Assembly (NCBI RefSeq): GCF_030397575.1
Contig: NZ_JAPNXS010000003.1
Coordinates: 1-64,000 of the forward strand
Source: Psychromonas sp. 14N.309.X.WAT.B.A12
GTDB taxonomy: Bacteria; Pseudomonadota; Gammaproteobacteria; Enterobacterales; Psychromonadaceae
Direction of reading: 5' to 3'
DNA: 64,000 bases
Shown here: in pieces, positions 63,780 through 64,000 of the stretch
Layout of the letters: each line of letters starts with the position of its first letter
Numbering within the stretch: the first letter of the stretch is position 1
Program-made: the position numbers and the translations under genes
Notes under the pieces: generated by a model
The model's database searches: none
What the model saw: only the letters and a program-made list of their open reading frames with translations
Told to the model about the DNA's origin: nothing

Positions 63780-64000
63780 TTAAACTTTAATTCGTTGTAG
63801 TAGATCGCCTTCATAAATGGCTTGTTTGGTTAAAGCAAAAGCCGCGAGTGTTAGGTCTGCTGTTAATTCAGTGGGAATCACTGATAGTTGATGGTGAAAA
63901 TCAGGTAGGGTTTGAGTATCAGTACATTGTTTAATTGTATCGAATACTAAGTTGCCGGATAAAATAATCTTACCTGTGATCACAATCTTTTCCGGACTTA
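63780..64000 (-). CDS. ROK family protein, C-terminal part (Mlc/NagC-like), cut by the window end
   Basis: Only the last 73 or so residues are present; the frame is open to the edge. SPEKIVITGKI, LPDFHHQLSVIPTELTADLTLAAFALTKQAIYEGDLLQRI corresponds to the C-terminus of Mlc and NagC regulators (FNPEKILIG..., LPAY...VESTQ, AGAALIKDALYNGSLLIRLL). The apparent GTG start at 63983 is not real. Whether the N-terminal helix-turn-helix is present cannot be seen, so a sugar-responsive repressor is likely but a ROK kinase is not excluded. Confidence 0.8.
   Translation of the reverse strand, partial: SPEKIVITGKIILSGNLVFDTIKQCTDTQTLPDFHHQLSVIPTELTADLTLAAFALTKQAIYEGDLLQRIKV

Overview
The window looks like chromosomal DNA of a cold-adapted marine gammaproteobacterium, most like Psychromonas or a relative near Vibrionales, Shewanella and Colwellia. 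The reasons are the low GC content and the proteins and gene neighbourhoods. These include yggX-mutY-trmB, ribF-ileS-lspA-fkpB-ispH followed by type IV minor pilins, efp beside epmA and epmB, an FMN riboswitch before ribB, a GlyGly-CTERM protease, integron-type gene cassettes and a PL15 alginate lyase. The genus is inferred, not proven.

Layout. 1-3.2 kb: tRNA-Phe, yggX-mutY, trmB and a DnaJ-related gene. 3.6-8.8 kb: a secreted trypsin-like protease, a Na/phosphate symporter and a lipoprotein nucleotidase. 8.9-15 kb: a divergent iron-uptake locus (Fec-like ABC transporter facing a TonB receptor and a FecB-like binding protein) around a good Fur box. 15-19.8 kb: a universal stress protein, PhoX phosphatase, a patatin-like protein and small proteins. 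20-23.4 kb: a compact cluster of a VOC protein, a bicupin, a TetR regulator and a CmcJ/NvfI-like protein. The same 16-bp near-palindrome lies upstream of all of its transcription units. 23.5-26.4 kb: a cold-shock/DUF1294 fusion, then three small integron cassettes with attC sites but no integrase, then a repeat-rich stretch without genes. 26.4-37.6 kb: ribB with its riboswitch, a DUF2959 lipoprotein, an AraC regulator with a divergent aldehyde dehydrogenase, a PL15 oligoalginate lyase, DUF3461, an alanine/glycine symporter and a GGDEF protein with a degenerate active site. 37.6-40.8 kb: epmB, efp and epmA, a complete EF-P and lysyl-modification set. 40.8-49.9 kb: copies of a dispersed repeat, small proteins, rpsT, murJ and the ribF-ispH housekeeping run. 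50.1-57.3 kb: a type IV minor-pilin operon ending in pilY1. 57.6-64 kb: glnB, bamD, rluD-pgeF, clpB with a heat-shock promoter, and the end of a ROK-family gene cut by the window edge.

The most interesting items are the operator-linked TetR cluster (a candidate stress or detoxification regulon), the orphan attC cassette array, the likely enzymatically dead but I-site-bearing GGDEF protein, and the dispersed repeat with three full-size copies plus a mini-version inside a terminator loop. Many starts were moved from the longest open frame to a position with a better Shine-Dalgarno sequence or family alignment; each case is noted. All family names come from reading the protein sequences, not from database searches.
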